Source of the DNA: Janthinobacterium sp.
Lineage (GTDB): Bacteria > Pseudomonadota > Gammaproteobacteria > Burkholderiales > Burkholderiaceae_D
Assembly (NCBI GenBank): GCA_025356595.1
Contig: JANXSQ010000412.1
Coordinates: 1-60,890 of the forward strand
Direction: 5' to 3'
DNA: 60,890 nucleotides
Position 1 is the first letter of the stretch. Each line of letters begins with the position of its first letter. Positions 59,743 through 60,890 of this stretch are shown one piece after another. A program made the position numbers and the translations under genes. The notes beneath the pieces are model-generated. The model ran no database searches. It had not been told where the DNA came from and saw nothing but the letters and a program-made list of their open reading frames with translations.

Positions 59743-60609
59743 ATGACATCTCCATTGATGATGGGCGCGGTCGCCTACGCGCCGAAAGTGGTGACTATCT
59801 GGGAAGGCTTCAAGGAGTACTTCCGGCGCCACGATTTCGCCTTCGACTACATCCTGTATTCGAACTACGAGCGCCAGGTCGAGGCGCAATTCGAGGGCGC
59901 CATCGCGCTCGCCTGGAATTCGCCGCTGGCTTGGGTGCGCGCCGACCGCATCGCGCGCAGCCGCGGCCAGCAGGCGCATGCGGTGGCCATGCGCGACACC
60001 GACCGCGACCTGACCTCGGTGCTGGTGGCGCGCGCCGACAGTGCGCTCGGCGCCAGCGGCGCGCTGACCGATCTGGCCGGCGCGGTGGTCGGTTTCGGCG
60101 CCATCGATTCGCCCCAGGCGCGGCTGATTCCTCTGGACCATCTGCGCCAGCACGGCCTGATCGCCGGGCGCGACTACACGGCGCGGCGCTTCGATGTGCT
60201 CGGCGGTAAACACGGCGACCATATCGGCGGCGAACGCGATGCCGCGCTGGCCTTGATGGCGGGTGAGATCGACGCCGCCTGGATGATCGACGGCAATCAC
60301 ATGGCGTTTTCGCGCGAGGGCATCCTGCCGGCCGGCGCGACGCGCATCGTGGCGCGCACCGGCGCCTTCGATCACTGCAACTTCACCGTCAGCCCGGGCG
60401 CGCCGCAAGCGCAGATCGAGCGCTTCACCGAACTGCTGCTGGCCATGAGCTGGGACGATCCGGAAGTGCGCCCCCTGCTCGAACTGGAGGGGCTCAAGAC
60501 CTGGTTGCCGGGCCGCACCAGCGGCTACGAGGCGCTGATACGGGCCACCGACGACGAAGGTTTCTACGACCGGGAGGGCAACATCCGTGCCGTCGACTAT
60601 CAATATTGA
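59743..60609 (+). CDS. PhnD-like substrate-binding protein without signal peptide
   Basis: A 288-residue protein resembling the phosphate/phosphonate ABC binding-protein (PhnD) fold. Key segments are FAFDYILYSNYERQVEAQFE, IALAWNSPLAWVRAD and VVGFGAIDSPQARLIPLDHL. No signal peptide or lipobox is present: the start MTSPLMMGAVAYAPKV goes straight into the first strand, so it should be cytosolic. No permease or ATPase gene follows. It begins ten bases after the flavoprotein gene, with GGGGGG upstream, and overlaps the next gene. Confidence 0.78.
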   Translation: MTSPLMMGAVAYAPKVVTIWEGFKEYFRRHDFAFDYILYSNYERQVEAQFEGAIALAWNSPLAWVRADRIARSRGQQAHAVAMRDTDRDLTSVLVARADSALGASGALTDLAGAVVGFGAIDSPQARLIPLDHLRQHGLIAGRDYTARRFDVLGGKHGDHIGGERDAALALMAGEIDAAWMIDGNHMAFSREGILPAGATRIVARTGAFDHCNFTVSPGAPQAQIERFTELLLAMSWDDPEVRPLLELEGLKTWLPGRTSGYEALIRATDDEGFYDREGNIRAVDYQY

Positions 60610-60890
60610 GGACCTCGGCTTCGACGCGGGCGCCCATCTGCTGGTCAAGCATGGCCTGATGCAACTGGCGCCCGGCGGCGAGTTGCGCGTCGTGGGCAAC
60701 AGTCCCGGCTGGGAAAGCCAGCTCGCCGCCTGGTGCCGCAACCAGGGCCACGCCTGCCGGATCAGCGGGCCGGACGGCGACGCGGTCGCGCGGGTGGTGC
60801 GCGGCGACGCCGAGGCCGGGCGCTGGCGCGGCGCGCTGCACAGCGGCCACGCCGACCCCGCGCGCGAGGGCGCGGTGGCCGAACACGCGC
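60587..60890 (+). CDS. TusA-like protein, partial (runs off the window)
   Basis: The visible 101 codons start at a GTG inside the end of the previous gene, after GGGAGG. The first 60 residues look like a TusA/SirA fold (IEDLGFDAGAHLLVKHGLMQ, then GGELRVVGNSPGWESQLAAW, then GHACRI). The Cys-Pro-x-Pro motif that carries persulfide in TusA is replaced (FDAGA). What follows is Arg/Gly/Asp-rich and continues beyond the edge, so it is a larger protein. The function is unknown. Confidence 0.6.
   Translation, partial: MPSTINIEDLGFDAGAHLLVKHGLMQLAPGGELRVVGNSPGWESQLAAWCRNQGHACRISGPDGDAVARVVRGDAEAGRWRGALHSGHADPAREGAVAEHA

Overview
The window is high-GC bacterial chromosome, gene dense, with no rRNA, phage or plasmid genes. 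Two blocks fix the lineage: surE-pcm-nlpD-rpoS, and rlmN-pilW-rodZ-ispG-hisS-yfgM-bamB-der-hfq-hflX-hflK-hflC-hisZ-purA. This is the gene order of Burkholderiales. The protein sequences, the GC-rich third codon positions and the accessory genes look most like Oxalobacteraceae (Massilia/Duganella/Janthinobacterium group). That placement is inference; no search was run.

Layout. 0.5-5.6 kb: stationary-phase cluster surE, pcm, nlpD, rpoS, then rlmD. 6.1-9.9 kb: a secreted GH18 chitinase lipoprotein, a cupin/JmjC-like protein and a Bax-inhibitor-1 membrane protein. 10.1-26.7 kb: the long housekeeping run from ndk to purA and a phosphoribosyltransferase, covering rRNA methylation, type IV pilus assembly, isoprenoid and histidine synthesis or charging, outer-membrane assembly, ribosome GTPases, Hfq and the HflKC protease regulator. 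26.8-32.5 kb: a MocR-type regulator divergent from a tautomerase, then uvrB and an aromatic aminotransferase. 32.6-35.6 kb: two identical tRNA-Asn genes, each with its own promoter and terminator, and a decayed third copy between them; small accessory genes fill the spaces. 35.7-40.3 kb: accessory genes including a tandem pair of cysteine-rich paralogues, a LysR regulator, the stump of a quinone oxidoreductase gene, RidA and a class V aminotransferase.

40.3-57.3 kb is a nitrogen/carbon catabolic region. It holds an aromatic amino acid (histidine-type) ammonia-lyase, two purine permeases (AzgA-like and UacT/XanQ-like), 8-oxoguanine deaminase, a GntR and a LysR regulator, urate hydroxylase PuuD and hydroxyisourate hydrolase UraH. 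It continues with the glyoxylate-to-glycerate route gcl-hyi-glxR-glxK plus pyruvate kinase. Purines are taken up and oxidised; the glyoxylate released at the end of allantoin breakdown can be joined by Gcl to tartronate semialdehyde, reduced to glycerate, phosphorylated and passed to pyruvate. Three copies of the palindrome TTGTATACAA (one with a single mismatch) lie upstream of the lyase, the second permease and uraH. They look like the operator of the GntR protein encoded in the same cluster.

58.6 kb to the end: an operon of an acyl-CoA-dehydrogenase-like flavoprotein, a PhnD-like binding protein without a signal peptide, and a TusA-like protein that lacks the catalytic cysteine motif and runs off the window. 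This operon is the part I least recognise and the best candidate for an undescribed function.
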